From Thioclava electrotropha (GTDB lineage: Bacteria; Pseudomonadota; Alphaproteobacteria; Rhodobacterales; Rhodobacteraceae), in assembly GCF_002085925.2 (NCBI RefSeq), contig NZ_CP053562.1:2865501-2929500 (forward strand): DNA of 64,000 bases, in the 5' to 3' direction. Position 1 is the first letter of the stretch; each line of letters starts with the position of its first letter. Both the position numbers and the translations under genes were made by a program. Below, piece by piece: positions 19,002 through 27,133 of this stretch. The notes beneath the pieces are model-generated. The model ran no database searches. It was given only the letters and a program-made list of their open reading frames with translations, and was not told the origin of the DNA.

Positions 19002-20297
19002 ATGGCAGACAACTCGAAGACCGCCACGCTCTCGCTTGACGGACAAACCTATGAGCTTCCCGTGCTCTCGCCCTCGGCTGGTCCCGACGTGCTCGATATC
19101 CGCAAGCTCTACGGTCAAGCCGACGTCTTCACCTACGATCCGGGCTTCACCTCGACCGCAGCCTGCGAGTCCAAGATCACCTTCATCGATGGTGGCAAGG
19201 GCGAGCTGCTGTATCGCGGCTACCCGATCGACCAGCTCGCCTCGGAATCGCACTATCTCGAAGTGTGCTACCTGCTTCTCTACGGGGAACTGCCGAGCAA
19301 GCAGCAGATGGAAGATTTCGAATATCGCGTGACCCGTCACACGATGATCCACGAGCAGATGAAGCAATTCTTCCAGGGCTTCCGCCGTGACAGCCACCCG
19401 ATGGCGACCATGGTCGGCGTCGTGGGCGCGCTCTCGGCCTTCTATCACGACAGCCTCGACATTTCGGACCCGTGGCAGCGCGAAGTCGCTTCGATCCGTC
19501 TGATCGCGAAGCTGCCGACGATCGCCGCGATGGCCTACAAGTATTCGATCGGTCAGCCCTTCGTCTATCCGAAGAACGAGCTGAGCTACGCCGAGAACTT
19601 CCTGCATATGTGCTTCTCGGTCCCGGCCGAAGACTACAAGATCGAGCCGGCGCTCGCGAAGGCGATGGACCGTATCTTCACGCTCCATGCCGATCACGAG
19701 CAGAACGCCTCGACCTCGACCGTGCGTCTGGCAGGCTCCTCGGGCGCGAACCCGTTCGCCTGTATCGCAGCCGGCATCGCCTGCCTCTGGGGCCCCGCCC
19801 ACGGCGGCGCAAACCAGGCCTGCCTCGAGATGCTGCGCGAAATCGGCACCGTCGATCAGATCCCGGAATACATCAAGCGCGCCAAGGACAAGGATGATCC
19901 CTTCCGCCTGATGGGCTTCGGCCACCGCGTCTACAAGAACTTCGACCCGCGCGCGAAGGTCATGAAGGAATCGGCGGACGAGGTTCTCGACCTGCTCGGC
20001 ATCCACGACAACGAGACCCTTCAGGTCGCTAAGGAACTCGAGAAGATCGCTCTGGAGGACGACTATTTCGTCTCGAAGAAGCTCTATCCGAATGTCGACT
20101 TCTACTCGGGCATCATCCTCGAGGCGATGGGCTTCCCGACCTCGATGTTCACCCCGATCTTCGCGCTCTCGCGCACCGTCGGCTGGATCTCGCAGTGGAA
20201 AGAGATGATCGAAGATCCGACCGGCAAGATCGGTCGCCCGCGTCAGCTTTACACCGGCGCGACCTATCGCGATTACGTCGATATCGCCAAGCGCTGA
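19002..20297 (+). CDS. gltA: Citrate synthase (type II, hexameric class)
   Basis: Encodes 431 residues, the length of Gram-negative NADH-sensitive citrate synthases. It condenses oxaloacetate with acetyl-CoA to enter the TCA cycle. Catalytic landmarks are [36 protein letters not shown] (His), [15 protein letters not shown] (His) and the late [17 protein letters not shown] stretch that holds the catalytic Asp region. GAAAGGGA lies before the ATG. A strong terminator follows the stop. Confidence 0.97.
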   Translation: MADNSKTATLSLDGQTYELPVLSPSAGPDVLDIRKLYGQADVFTYDPGFTSTAACESKITFIDGGKGELLYRGYPIDQLASESHYLEVCYLLLYGELPSKQQMEDFEYRVTRHTMIHEQMKQFFQGFRRDSHPMATMVGVVGALSAFYHDSLDISDPWQREVASIRLIAKLPTIAAMAYKYSIGQPFVYPKNELSYAENFLHMCFSVPAEDYKIEPALAKAMDRIFTLHADHEQNASTSTVRLAGSSGANPFACIAAGIACLWGPAHGGANQACLEMLREIGTVDQIPEYIKRAKDKDDPFRLMGFGHRVYKNFDPRAKVMKESADEVLDLLGIHDNETLQVAKELEKIALEDDYFVSKKLYPNVDFYSGIILEAMGFPTSMFTPIFALSRTVGWISQWKEMIEDPTGKIGRPRQLYTGATYRDYVDIAKR

Positions 20298-20316
20298 GCG
20301 TAAGCCAAATCATTGC

Positions 20317-20348
20317 GGGCCGGAGGGGAGACCTTCCGGCCCATTTTC
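20317..20348 (+). terminator. Rho-independent terminator of gltA
   Basis: Stem GGGCCGGA (20317-20324) pairs with TCCGGCCC (20335-20342) over a 10-nt loop and is followed by ATTTTC. It lies 20 nt past the gltA stop. Confidence 0.85.
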
Positions 20349-20365
20349 TATTCTGATACCGGGAA

Positions 20366-20430
20366 AAGGGGGCGCTGCCCCCTTCTGGCTGCGCCATTCA
20401 TCCCCCGGGATATTTACCCAAGAGCGAAGA
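20366..20430 (+). repeat. GGGATATTT intergenic element, copy c, with hairpin
   Basis: A perfect hairpin AAGGGGGC-GCT-GCCCCCTT (20366-20384) is followed by CCCCCGGGATATTT at 20403 and ACCCAAGAGCGAAG. The element ends 3 nt before the DUF1284 ATG, so its 3' end serves as the leader of that gene. Same hairpin-plus-core layout as copies e, g and h. Confidence 0.75.
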
Positions 20431-20431
20431 C

Positions 20432-20848
20432 ATGGCTGACCGTCTGACATATCGCCCGCATCATTTCCTCTGCTCGCTTGGCTTCGAGGGGAAGGGATAT
20501 TCGGATCTCTTCACCGCGAATATGACCGAGATCGTCGAAGGACGCCTGCGGCGCGCGGACGGCGCGGCGGTGGAGATCGAGGTGGTGGGCGCGGCGGATG
20601 ATATCTGCGGCCCCTGCCCGTCGCGGCGCGGATCGGGCTGCACTGCACAGGCGAAGATCGACCGGCTGGACGCGGCCCATGCCGAGGCGTTGGATATTAC
20701 ACCGGGCGATGTGCTGACATGGGGCGAGGCGCTGGAGCGGATGGCCGCCCTGCCCGCCGATGTGCACCAGACGATCTGCGCCGAATGCCAATGGCTGAGC
20801 GCGGGCATGTGCGCCGCCGCCCTCGCCCGACTTCAGGACACAGAATAG
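20432..20848 (+). CDS. DUF1284 cysteine-rich protein
   Basis: Encodes 138 residues. The opening RPHHFLCSLGFEGKGYS is the hallmark of DUF1284. Cysteines fall as C15, a CGPCP motif, C-x-A after GSG, then ICAECQWLSAGMC near the end, a pattern that suggests metal or iron-sulfur binding. Function is unknown. The ATG lies directly behind the GAAG end of a dispersed GGGATATTT element, with no other good ribosome site. Confidence 0.8.
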   Translation: MADRLTYRPHHFLCSLGFEGKGYSDLFTANMTEIVEGRLRRADGAAVEIEVVGAADDICGPCPSRRGSGCTAQAKIDRLDAAHAEALDITPGDVLTWGEALERMAALPADVHQTICAECQWLSAGMCAAALARLQDTE

Positions 20849-20985
20849 CGCTGCCCCGGGTCAGGAGGGCGGCACTGTAAAGCTGCCCAACGCGCTCGCC
20901 CGTCAGTTTGCAAAACAGCGGGAAAGGCGCGGGACGTGCATCTGCACGCTTGCGCGACGCCGGGTGTGGTGGCAAGAAACGCGCC

Positions 20986-21660
20986 ATGAGCACGGATCAG
21001 ACCCAAGACCCTTCGCAGGGCAAGAAACTGGCGCTTGTCACAGGCGCTTCGCGTGGCCTTGGCGGGGCGATCGCCGAAGCTTTGGCCGCAGATGGCTGGC
21101 ACGTCATGGCCGTCGCACGGACCACCGGCGCGCTGGAAGAGCTTGACGACCGCATTCAGGCGAAGGGCGGCACGGCCTCGCTCGGTCCGCTCGACGTGAC
21201 CGAGCCCGATCAGATGGCGCATCTCGCGCAGTCGATCGGCGCGCGCTGGGGCGGGCTCGATCTTTGGGTGCACACGGCGATCCATGCCGCGCCGCTCTCG
21301 CCGACCGGGCATATCGACGCGAAGGAGCTGGCCAATTCGGTCAAGGTGAACGTGACCGCGACCGCGCAGCTCATCGGGCTGATGGAGCCGCTGCTGCTTG
21401 CACGCGAGGGCACCGCGCTGGCCTTCGACGATCCGCGTGCGGGCCAGAAATTCTTCGGCATCTATGGAGCTACGAAAGCCGCGCAGATGGCAATGCTGCG
21501 CTCGTGGCAGGCTGAGACGGTGAAAATCGGGCCGCGCGTGATGATTGCGGAGCCTGCACCGATGGCGACCGCGCTGCGCGGACGGTTCTTCCCCGGCGAA
21601 GATCGCGATGCGCTGACGGACCGCCACGCCGAGGCGCGGCGCATCCTCGACACGCTCTGA
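20986..21660 (+). CDS. Short-chain dehydrogenase/reductase
   Basis: Encodes 224 residues. The Rossmann start is [17 protein letters not shown] (TGxxxGxG) and the catalytic Y-x3-K is in [12 protein letters not shown]. The usual Ser position is not obvious ([12 protein letters not shown]), and the NNAG motif is replaced by HTAIHAA, so this is a divergent SDR whose catalysis is uncertain. The open frame extends to 20908; the ATG at 20986 is favoured because the extra residues are arginine- and glycine-rich and unlike SDRs. It ends before a strong hairpin. Confidence 0.85.
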   Translation: MSTDQTQDPSQGKKLALVTGASRGLGGAIAEALAADGWHVMAVARTTGALEELDDRIQAKGGTASLGPLDVTEPDQMAHLAQSIGARWGGLDLWVHTAIHAAPLSPTGHIDAKELANSVKVNVTATAQLIGLMEPLLLAREGTALAFDDPRAGQKFFGIYGATKAAQMAMLRSWQAETVKIGPRVMIAEPAPMATALRGRFFPGEDRDALTDRHAEARRILDTL

Positions 21661-21666
21661 GAACGA

Positions 21667-21707
21667 CCAAAGCGCCGCCGAATTGGCCTTCGGCTGCGGC
21701 GCTTTGG
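21667..21707 (+). terminator. Stable hairpin after the SDR gene
   Basis: A 12-bp perfect stem, CCAAAGCGCCGC (21667-21678) with GCGGCGCTTTGG (21696-21707), has a 17-nt loop. There is no U-tract, so termination may be partial or the hairpin may protect the 3' end. Confidence 0.6.
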
Positions 21708-21797
21708 CGACACATCCGCACTGTCGCCCGCCCCCGCTTTACCCTTCATCCGCCGCACGGTAAGCATCGGGTGACGCGACGGCGAACTGGGGGCAAC

Positions 21798-22583
21798 ATG
21801 CGTATTCTCATCACCAATGACGACGGGATCGACGCACCGGGACTGGCCGTTCTGGGCGAGATCGCCGAAGAACTTGCAGGCCCCGATGGCGAGGTCTGGA
21901 CGGTCGCGCCGGCCTTCGAGCAATCGGGCGTCGGCCATTGCATCTCCTACACCCGACCGATGATGATCTCGAAACTGGCAGAGCGCCGTTTCGCAGCCGA
22001 GGGCAGCCCCGCCGATTGCGTGATGGCTGGGCTCTACGACGTGCTGGAGGAGCAGCGACCTGATCTGGTGCTCTCGGGCGTGAACCGGGGCAACAACTCC
22101 GCCGATAACGCGCTTTATTCCGGCACATTGGGCGGCGCGATGGAGGCGGCGCTGCAAGGCGTGCCCGCGATCGCCCTGTCGCAATTCATCGGCCCCGAGG
22201 TCTTCAACGCCCCCGACATGTTCGAGGCAGCCCGGGTCCATGGCGCGGCGCTCGTGCGCAAGCTTATCGATCAGGGCATCTGGGACGATGGCGATTACCG
22301 GGTCTTCTACAACGTCAATTTCCCGCCGGTGCTGGCCAAGGACGTCAAAGGCCACAAGGTCGCAGCCCAGGGCTTCCGCAAGGATTGCTTCTTCTCGACC
22401 GAGGCGCATCACGCGCCCTCGGGGCGGCGTTTCCTCTGGATCAAGGGCGGCCCGCAGCACACGCCGACGCAGCCGGGCACCGATGCGGCTGTCAATCTCG
22501 ACGGCTATATCTCGGTCACGCCGATGCGCGCCGATCTGACGGCACATGACGTGATCGCCGATCTGGAGGCCCGTCTGGGATGA
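21798..22583 (+). CDS. surE: 5'-nucleotidase SurE
   Basis: Encodes 261 residues. SurE is a metal-dependent phosphatase acting on nucleoside monophosphates, linked to stationary-phase survival. The metal site is in [12 protein letters not shown] and the second landmark is [20 protein letters not shown]. An in-frame ATG at 21771 gives nine extra residues; 21798 is favoured since the protein then begins [10 protein letters not shown] as in the family, with GGGGGC before it. It overlaps pcm by 4 nt. The surE-pcm-nlpD order matches the widely conserved arrangement, here without rpoS. Confidence 0.96.
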   Translation: MRILITNDDGIDAPGLAVLGEIAEELAGPDGEVWTVAPAFEQSGVGHCISYTRPMMISKLAERRFAAEGSPADCVMAGLYDVLEEQRPDLVLSGVNRGNNSADNALYSGTLGGAMEAALQGVPAIALSQFIGPEVFNAPDMFEAARVHGAALVRKLIDQGIWDDGDYRVFYNVNFPPVLAKDVKGHKVAAQGFRKDCFFSTEAHHAPSGRRFLWIKGGPQHTPTQPGTDAAVNLDGYISVTPMRADLTAHDVIADLEARLG

Positions 22584-23236
22584 GCGAGGGTGCGGAAGAG
22601 GATCTGGCCGAGCGCAAGATGCGGTTCCTCTTCGCACTGCGTTCCAAGGGCGTGACCGACGCGCGCACCCTGCACGCGATGGAGGGGATCGACCGCGGCC
22701 AGTTCGTGCGCGGCATTTTCGCCGATCGCGCCTATGAGGATATGCCGCTGCCGATCGCCTGCGGGCAGACGATTTCGCAGCCCTCGGTCGTCGGGCTGAT
22801 GACGCAAGCCGCGGATGTGGGTTCACGCGACACCGTGCTCGAGATTGGCACCGGCTCGGGTTATCAGGCCGCGATCCTGAGCCAGCTCGCCCGTCGCGTC
22901 TATACAGTGGACCGACACCGCAGGCTGGTGCGCGAGGCCGAAGGCGTCTTCACCGCGCTGCGGCTCACCAATATCGTCGCGATTTCCGGGGACGGCTCGC
23001 ACGGGCTGCCCGATCAGGCGCCCTTTGATCGAATCATCGTGACTGCCGCTGCGGAAGACCCTCCCGGGCCGCTCTTGGCCCAGCTGAAGATCGGGGGTAT
23101 CATGGTTCTACCCGTGGGCCAGTCGGACACGGTGCAAAGCCTGATCCGGGTGCGCCGGCTCGAGACGGGTTTCGATTACGAAGAATTACGTCCGGTGCGC
23201 TTTGTTCCCCTCGTAGAGGGCGTGGCAAACGACTAA
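22580..23236 (+). CDS. pcm: Protein-L-isoaspartate O-methyltransferase
   Basis: Encodes 218 residues. The enzyme methylates isoaspartyl residues with S-adenosylmethionine to start their repair. Family landmarks are [39 protein letters not shown] (SAM motif I) and [13 protein letters not shown]. Translationally coupled to surE by a 4-nt overlap and followed 54 bp later by the lipoprotein gene. Confidence 0.96.
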   Translation: MSEGAEEDLAERKMRFLFALRSKGVTDARTLHAMEGIDRGQFVRGIFADRAYEDMPLPIACGQTISQPSVVGLMTQAADVGSRDTVLEIGTGSGYQAAILSQLARRVYTVDRHRRLVREAEGVFTALRLTNIVAISGDGSHGLPDQAPFDRIIVTAAAEDPPGPLLAQLKIGGIMVLPVGQSDTVQSLIRVRRLETGFDYEELRPVRFVPLVEGVAND

Positions 23237-23290
23237 GTGGCAGGTAAGAACGGACCCCGAAGAGGTCTGAGAGACAGTGAGGACGAGCGG

Positions 23291-24484
23291 ATGGCAACGA
23301 AGATTTCCCGGCTGCGGCTGATCCTGGCAGGTGGAGTCGCGCTGACGGCGTTGGCCGCCTGTAACCCGAACGGGTTCGATCTGGACATGCGCGGCTATGG
23401 CAATGGCGGGCTCGACACGAGCGCCGCCGCCCGGCAGGCGGTGCAGGACCGCCCCCGCCCGAATGATCAGGGCATCATCACCTACCCGAATTATCAGGTC
23501 GTCGTGGCGCGCCGCGGCGATACGGTCAATTCCGTCGCGCAGCGGATCGGCACCGATCCCGGCGCGCTGGCTCGCTACAACGCGGTCTCGCCCGATGCGG
23601 TGCTGAACGCGGGCGAAGTGCTGGCCCTGCCCAACAAGGTCGCGACCACGGGCGGCTCCACGACGCCGGGCAACTCCAGTGCCCTGACCTCTGAGACGAT
23701 CGACATCACCTCGCTCGCCTCGAACGCGATCGATAGATCGCAGGCGAACCAGCCCGCCAAACCGACGCCGGCCTCGGCCCCGGTCTCCACCAACAGCGCC
23801 GAGCCGATCCGCCACAAGGTCGCACGCGGCGAGACCGCCTATTCCATCGCGCGCTACTACTCGGTGCCGGTGAAGGCGCTGGCCGAGTGGAACGGGCTGC
23901 CGAACGACCTGCGCGTGCGTGAAGGTCAGGTGCTGATCATCCCGGTCGCGTCGAGCCGCCAGCCTGCGAAGGTCGAGACCGCGACGGCGACGACTGCGCC
24001 GGGCACCGGTTCGCCGACCCCGGTGCCGCCCTCGGCGGCAGAGCCCCTGCCCCAGAAGACACCGCCGAAAGCGTCCGAGCCGGTCAAGACGAAGACTCCG
24101 GACATGAGCACCGATCGCACCAAGGCGTCGGACACGTCGAAGATGGCGATGCCGGTGCCGGGTTCGATCATCCGCCCCTACAAGAAGGGCTCGAACGACG
24201 GCGTGGATATCTCGGCCACGGCCGGAACTTCGGTGAAAGCCGCCGAGAGCGGCACCGTGCTGCTGATCAGCCAGGACACCGACGATGTCGCCTTCCTCGC
24301 GATCAAGCATCCCGACAATCTGGTGACGGTCTATTACAACGTGACCGGCATCACGGTGAAAAAAGGCGCGAGCGTCAAGCGCGGCCAGACCATCGCGAAG
24401 GTCGCGTCCGGCGATCAGGGCTATCTCCATTTCGAGGTCCGCAAGGGGATCGATTCCGTCGATCCGATGCCCTACCTCAATTGA
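23291..24484 (+). CDS. NlpD-like LysM/M23 lipoprotein with degenerate peptidase site
   Basis: Encodes 397 residues. A lipoprotein signal ends in the lipobox LAAC (C24). Two LysM-like peptidoglycan-binding repeats follow (about residues 76-115, VVARRGDTVNSVAQRIG, and 178-220, HKVARGETAYSIARYYSVP), then a Pro/Thr-rich linker and a C-terminal M23 fold. The M23 zinc ligands are missing: NDGVDIS lacks the first His, YYNVTG replaces the usual Y-x-H, and YLHFEVR keeps only part of the HLH. It is therefore likely a non-catalytic amidase activator like NlpD/EnvC, acting in daughter-cell separation. A GTG at 23237 opens a longer frame, but the ATG at 23291 precedes the signal peptide. Confidence 0.88.
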   Translation: MATKISRLRLILAGGVALTALAACNPNGFDLDMRGYGNGGLDTSAAARQAVQDRPRPNDQGIITYPNYQVVVARRGDTVNSVAQRIGTDPGALARYNAVSPDAVLNAGEVLALPNKVATTGGSTTPGNSSALTSETIDITSLASNAIDRSQANQPAKPTPASAPVSTNSAEPIRHKVARGETAYSIARYYSVPVKALAEWNGLPNDLRVREGQVLIIPVASSRQPAKVETATATTAPGTGSPTPVPPSAAEPLPQKTPPKASEPVKTKTPDMSTDRTKASDTSKMAMPVPGSIIRPYKKGSNDGVDISATAGTSVKAAESGTVLLISQDTDDVAFLAIKHPDNLVTVYYNVTGITVKKGASVKRGQTIAKVASGDQGYLHFEVRKGIDSVDPMPYLN

Positions 24485-24492
24485 TCTCGCGC

Positions 24493-24519
24493 GGCGGGCC
24501 GGAGATGTTCCGGCCCGCC
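24493..24519 (+). terminator. Hairpin between nlpD-like gene and lrp-type gene
   Basis: An 11-bp perfect stem GGCGGGCCGGA (24493-24503) with TCCGGCCCGCC (24509-24519) has a GATGT loop. It lies between two convergent genes and could stop transcription from both sides, although no U-tract follows. Confidence 0.65.
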
Positions 24520-24535
24520 CGCACGCCCTGCCCGC

Positions 24536-24961
24536 TCATCCCGCGACAGGCGCAAGCAGCAGACAGCTCTCACTGTTGAGCACCCCCGGAATTTCCCGAA
24601 TATCGCGCAAGGCCCGGTCGAATTCGCCCAGGGTCTCGGCCCGGATTTCCGCCACCAGATCCCAGTTGCCATTGGTCGCGAAGACCGTCGCGACTTCGGG
24701 GATGCGATGCAGCGCCCGGATCACCGCGCGCGACATCTTGCCCTGTAATTCCACCATCGTAATCGCGCGCACCTGCCCTTCGACGTCGGTCTCCGTCTCG
24801 ATCGTGAAGCGGCGGATCTGCCCCGAGGCGATCAACGCCTCCAGACGTGTCCGGGCAGTGGTGCGCGAGACGCCGACATGCAGCGCCAGATCGGTGATGG
24901 AGAGCCGCGCATCGTCGCGCAGAGCCGCGAGGATCGCACGGTCCGTATCGTCGAGCTGCAT
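24536..24961 (-). CDS. Lrp/AsnC family transcriptional regulator
   Basis: Encodes 141 residues. The N-terminal helix-turn-helix (LDDTDRAILAALRDDARLSI, then HVGVSRTTARTRLEALIASG) is joined to an AsnC-type ligand-binding domain (IPEVATVFATNGNWDLVAEI). GGAGGGAGC directly precedes the ATG; a longer in-frame opening to 25093 covers the operator region and is rejected. It is divergent from an arginase-ornithine cyclodeaminase operon, so it probably activates or represses that operon in response to arginine or ornithine, like PutR/ArgP-type neighbours; this is inference from context. Three phased repeats lie between them. Confidence 0.92.
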   Translation of the reverse strand: MQLDDTDRAILAALRDDARLSITDLALHVGVSRTTARTRLEALIASGQIRRFTIETETDVEGQVRAITMVELQGKMSRAVIRALHRIPEVATVFATNGNWDLVAEIRAETLGEFDRALRDIREIPGVLNSESCLLLAPVAG

Positions 24962-24969
24962 GCTCCCTC

Positions 24970-25030
24970 CGTTTTGCGTAGTACTTTGATCGTTTTGCAC
25001 AAATTTAGTTCCGTTTTGCGCAAATTGACA
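24970..25030. promoter_or_regulatory. Three 21-bp-phased operator repeats and arginase promoter -35
   Basis: CGTTTTGC occurs at 24970, 24991 and 25012, exactly 21 bp apart, two helical turns. The second and third extend to CGTTTTGCACAAAT and CGTTTTGCGCAAAT, which contain near-palindromes TTTGCNCAAA. A TTGACA at 25025 overlaps the last copy and could be the -35 of the arginase operon; no convincing -10 was seen. Phased sites on one face are expected for Lrp/AsnC oligomers. Confidence 0.75.
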
Positions 25031-25082
25031 AGCGAAACCTCTGCGCCATTTCGTCAGACTAAGACCAACAAGGGAGATCTCG

Positions 25083-26009
25083 ATGACACGCACAGTTTCG
25101 ATTCTGGGCGCGCCTATTCAAACTGGCGCTTCGCAACCCGGCTGCATCATGGGACCGGCCAGCCTGCGCATCGCGGGGCTGGGCGACATCCTGACCGAGC
25201 TGGGCTGGGAGGTGGATGATCTGGGCGACCTGTCGATTCCCCCGCAAGAGCCGGTGCCGCACAAGAACCCCGCGATCCACGATCTGGCCGAAACCCGTGC
25301 CTGGATCGAGGCGCTGTCGCAGGCGGCTTTCGACGCCGCGCAGACCCATGACCGCCCGATCTTCATCGGCGGCGATCACGCGCTGGCCGCAGGCACGCTA
25401 AGCGGCCTTGCGCGGCACGCGAAGACGCAAGATCGCCCCTTGTTCGTCCTGTGGCTCGACGCGCACCCGGACCTGCACACGCTGGAGACGACGACCAGCG
25501 GCAACCTGCACGGCACCCCGGTGGCCTATGTCACCGGCCAACCCGATTTCGAGGCCTTCCCGCCGCTGGAGGCCAGCATCGATCCGAAGAATTTCTGCAT
25601 GATGGGCATCCGCTCGGTCGATCCGGCGGAACGCGAGCACATCAAGCAGATCGGCTTGGAAGTCCATGACATGCGCGCCATCGACGAGACCGGCGTGCTG
25701 GCGCCCCTGCGCGCCTTCCTTGACCGCGTGCGCGAAGCCAACGGCCTGCTGCATGTCAGCTTCGACGTCGATTTCCTCGACCCCGGCATCGCGCCCGCCG
25801 TCGGCACGACCGTGCCGGGCGGCGCCACGTTCCGCGAGGCGCATCTGATCATGGAAGAGGTCGGCGACAGCGACCTCGTGACCTCGCTCGACATTGTCGA
25901 GCTCAACCCTTTCCTCGACGAACGCGGCCGCACGGCGAAACTGCTGTGCGACCTCGCCGCCAGCCTCTTTGGCCGCCGCGTTCTCGACCGCATGACACGG
26001 AGCTTTTGA
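25083..26009 (+). CDS. rocF: Arginase
   Basis: Encodes 308 residues of an ureohydrolase. Manganese-binding motifs are complete: GGDHALAAGT, LWLDAHPDLHT (DAHxD) and VSFDVDFLDPGIAPAVGTTV. GATHERING of arginase features such as GVDxGP is partial (GCIMGPASLR). Arginase splits arginine into ornithine and urea. The stop codon overlaps the ATG of ornithine cyclodeaminase (TGATG), so the product ornithine feeds directly into the next enzyme. GGGAGATCTCG precedes its ATG. Agmatinase is a less likely alternative. Confidence 0.92.
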   Translation: MTRTVSILGAPIQTGASQPGCIMGPASLRIAGLGDILTELGWEVDDLGDLSIPPQEPVPHKNPAIHDLAETRAWIEALSQAAFDAAQTHDRPIFIGGDHALAAGTLSGLARHAKTQDRPLFVLWLDAHPDLHTLETTTSGNLHGTPVAYVTGQPDFEAFPPLEASIDPKNFCMMGIRSVDPAEREHIKQIGLEVHDMRAIDETGVLAPLRAFLDRVREANGLLHVSFDVDFLDPGIAPAVGTTVPGGATFREAHLIMEEVGDSDLVTSLDIVELNPFLDERGRTAKLLCDLAASLFGRRVLDRMTRSF

Positions 26010-27064
26010 TGGATATGTCCCCTCTCGCCCCCTCCAAACTGGCCTTCGTGCCCTTCGTTTCCGTCGCCAACATGATGAAGCTGGTGAACGAGATCGGCCC
26101 CGAACAGGTGATGCGCGACCTCGCCGCCTATATCGAAGAGGATTTCCGCCGCTGGCCGGATTTCGACAAGACGCCGCGCGTGGCAAGCCATTCTGCGGAG
26201 GGCGTGATCGAGCTGATGCCGACCGCGGACGCCGAGAATTACGGCTTCAAATACGTCAACGGCCACCCAAAGAACGGACGCACCGGGCACCAGACCGTGA
26301 CGGCCTTCGGCGTGCTGTCCTCGGTCGCGACGGGCTACCCGCTGCTGATGACCGAGATGACGATGCTGACGGCGTTGCGTACCGCGGCGACCTCGGCGCT
26401 GGTGGGCAAATACCTCGCCCCGAAAGGCGCGAGCGTCATGGGCATGATCGGCAATGGCGCGCAATGCGAGTTTCAGGCGCTGGCCTTCCGCGCGATCTGC
26501 GGCATCGACACGTTGCGGCTCTATGACATCGACCCGACGGCGACCGAGAAGGCCGCGAAGAACCTGATCGCGCAGGGGTTCAGCGTCACCAAATGCCGCT
26601 CGGCCGAGGAAGCCGTCGAGGGCGCGCAGGTAATCACCACCTGCACCGCCGACAAGCAATATGCGACGATCCTGACCGACAACATGGTCGGCTCCGGCAT
26701 CCACATCAACGCGATCGGCGGCGACTGCCCCGGCAAGACCGAACTGCATCGCGACATCCTTACCCGCTCGGAAATCTTCGTCGAATACCCGCCGCAGACC
26801 CGCATCGAGGGCGAGATCCAGGCGCTCGACGAGGACCACCCCGTGACCGAGCTGTGGAAAGTCATGCGCGGCGAGGCCGAGGGCCGTCGCGACGCGAAAC
26901 AGATCACGCTGTTCGATTCCGTGGGCTTCGCGATCGAGGATTTCAGCGCGCTGCGCTACATCCATGACCGCGTGAAGGATGGCGACTACGCGCAGATGCT
27001 CGATCTTATGGCAGACCCCGACGATCCGCGCGATTTGTTCGGGATGCTGACGCGGGCGGGCTGA
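26009..27064 (+). CDS. Ornithine cyclodeaminase
   Basis: Encodes 351 residues of the ornithine cyclodeaminase/mu-crystallin family, which converts ornithine to proline and ammonia with an internal NAD(H) cycle. Seen are LTALRTAATSALVGKYLAP, the nucleotide fold GMIGNGAQCEFQALAFRAI, YDIDPTATEKAAKNL, and INAIGGDCPGKTELHRDIL, which has the catalytic Asp region. The length and the HPKNGRTGHQTV segment match the Agrobacterium-type Ocd rather than the shorter alanine dehydrogenase relatives. The start ATG overlaps the arginase stop, indicating translational coupling. Confidence 0.93.
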   Translation: MDMSPLAPSKLAFVPFVSVANMMKLVNEIGPEQVMRDLAAYIEEDFRRWPDFDKTPRVASHSAEGVIELMPTADAENYGFKYVNGHPKNGRTGHQTVTAFGVLSSVATGYPLLMTEMTMLTALRTAATSALVGKYLAPKGASVMGMIGNGAQCEFQALAFRAICGIDTLRLYDIDPTATEKAAKNLIAQGFSVTKCRSAEEAVEGAQVITTCTADKQYATILTDNMVGSGIHINAIGGDCPGKTELHRDILTRSEIFVEYPPQTRIEGEIQALDEDHPVTELWKVMRGEAEGRRDAKQITLFDSVGFAIEDFSALRYIHDRVKDGDYAQMLDLMADPDDPRDLFGMLTRAG

Positions 27065-27133
27065 GCCCCGCTTGCGCTCGGGCGCGGCGCGTGGCACCGA
27101 ATGCCAAACGCCCCTTTCAGACGAGTGCGCGAC

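Noticed and set aside
20849..20985. Extension of the SDR gene to 20908
   Set aside because: Extra residues are unlike SDRs and no better ribosome site exists; the ATG at 20986 leads straight into the family fold.
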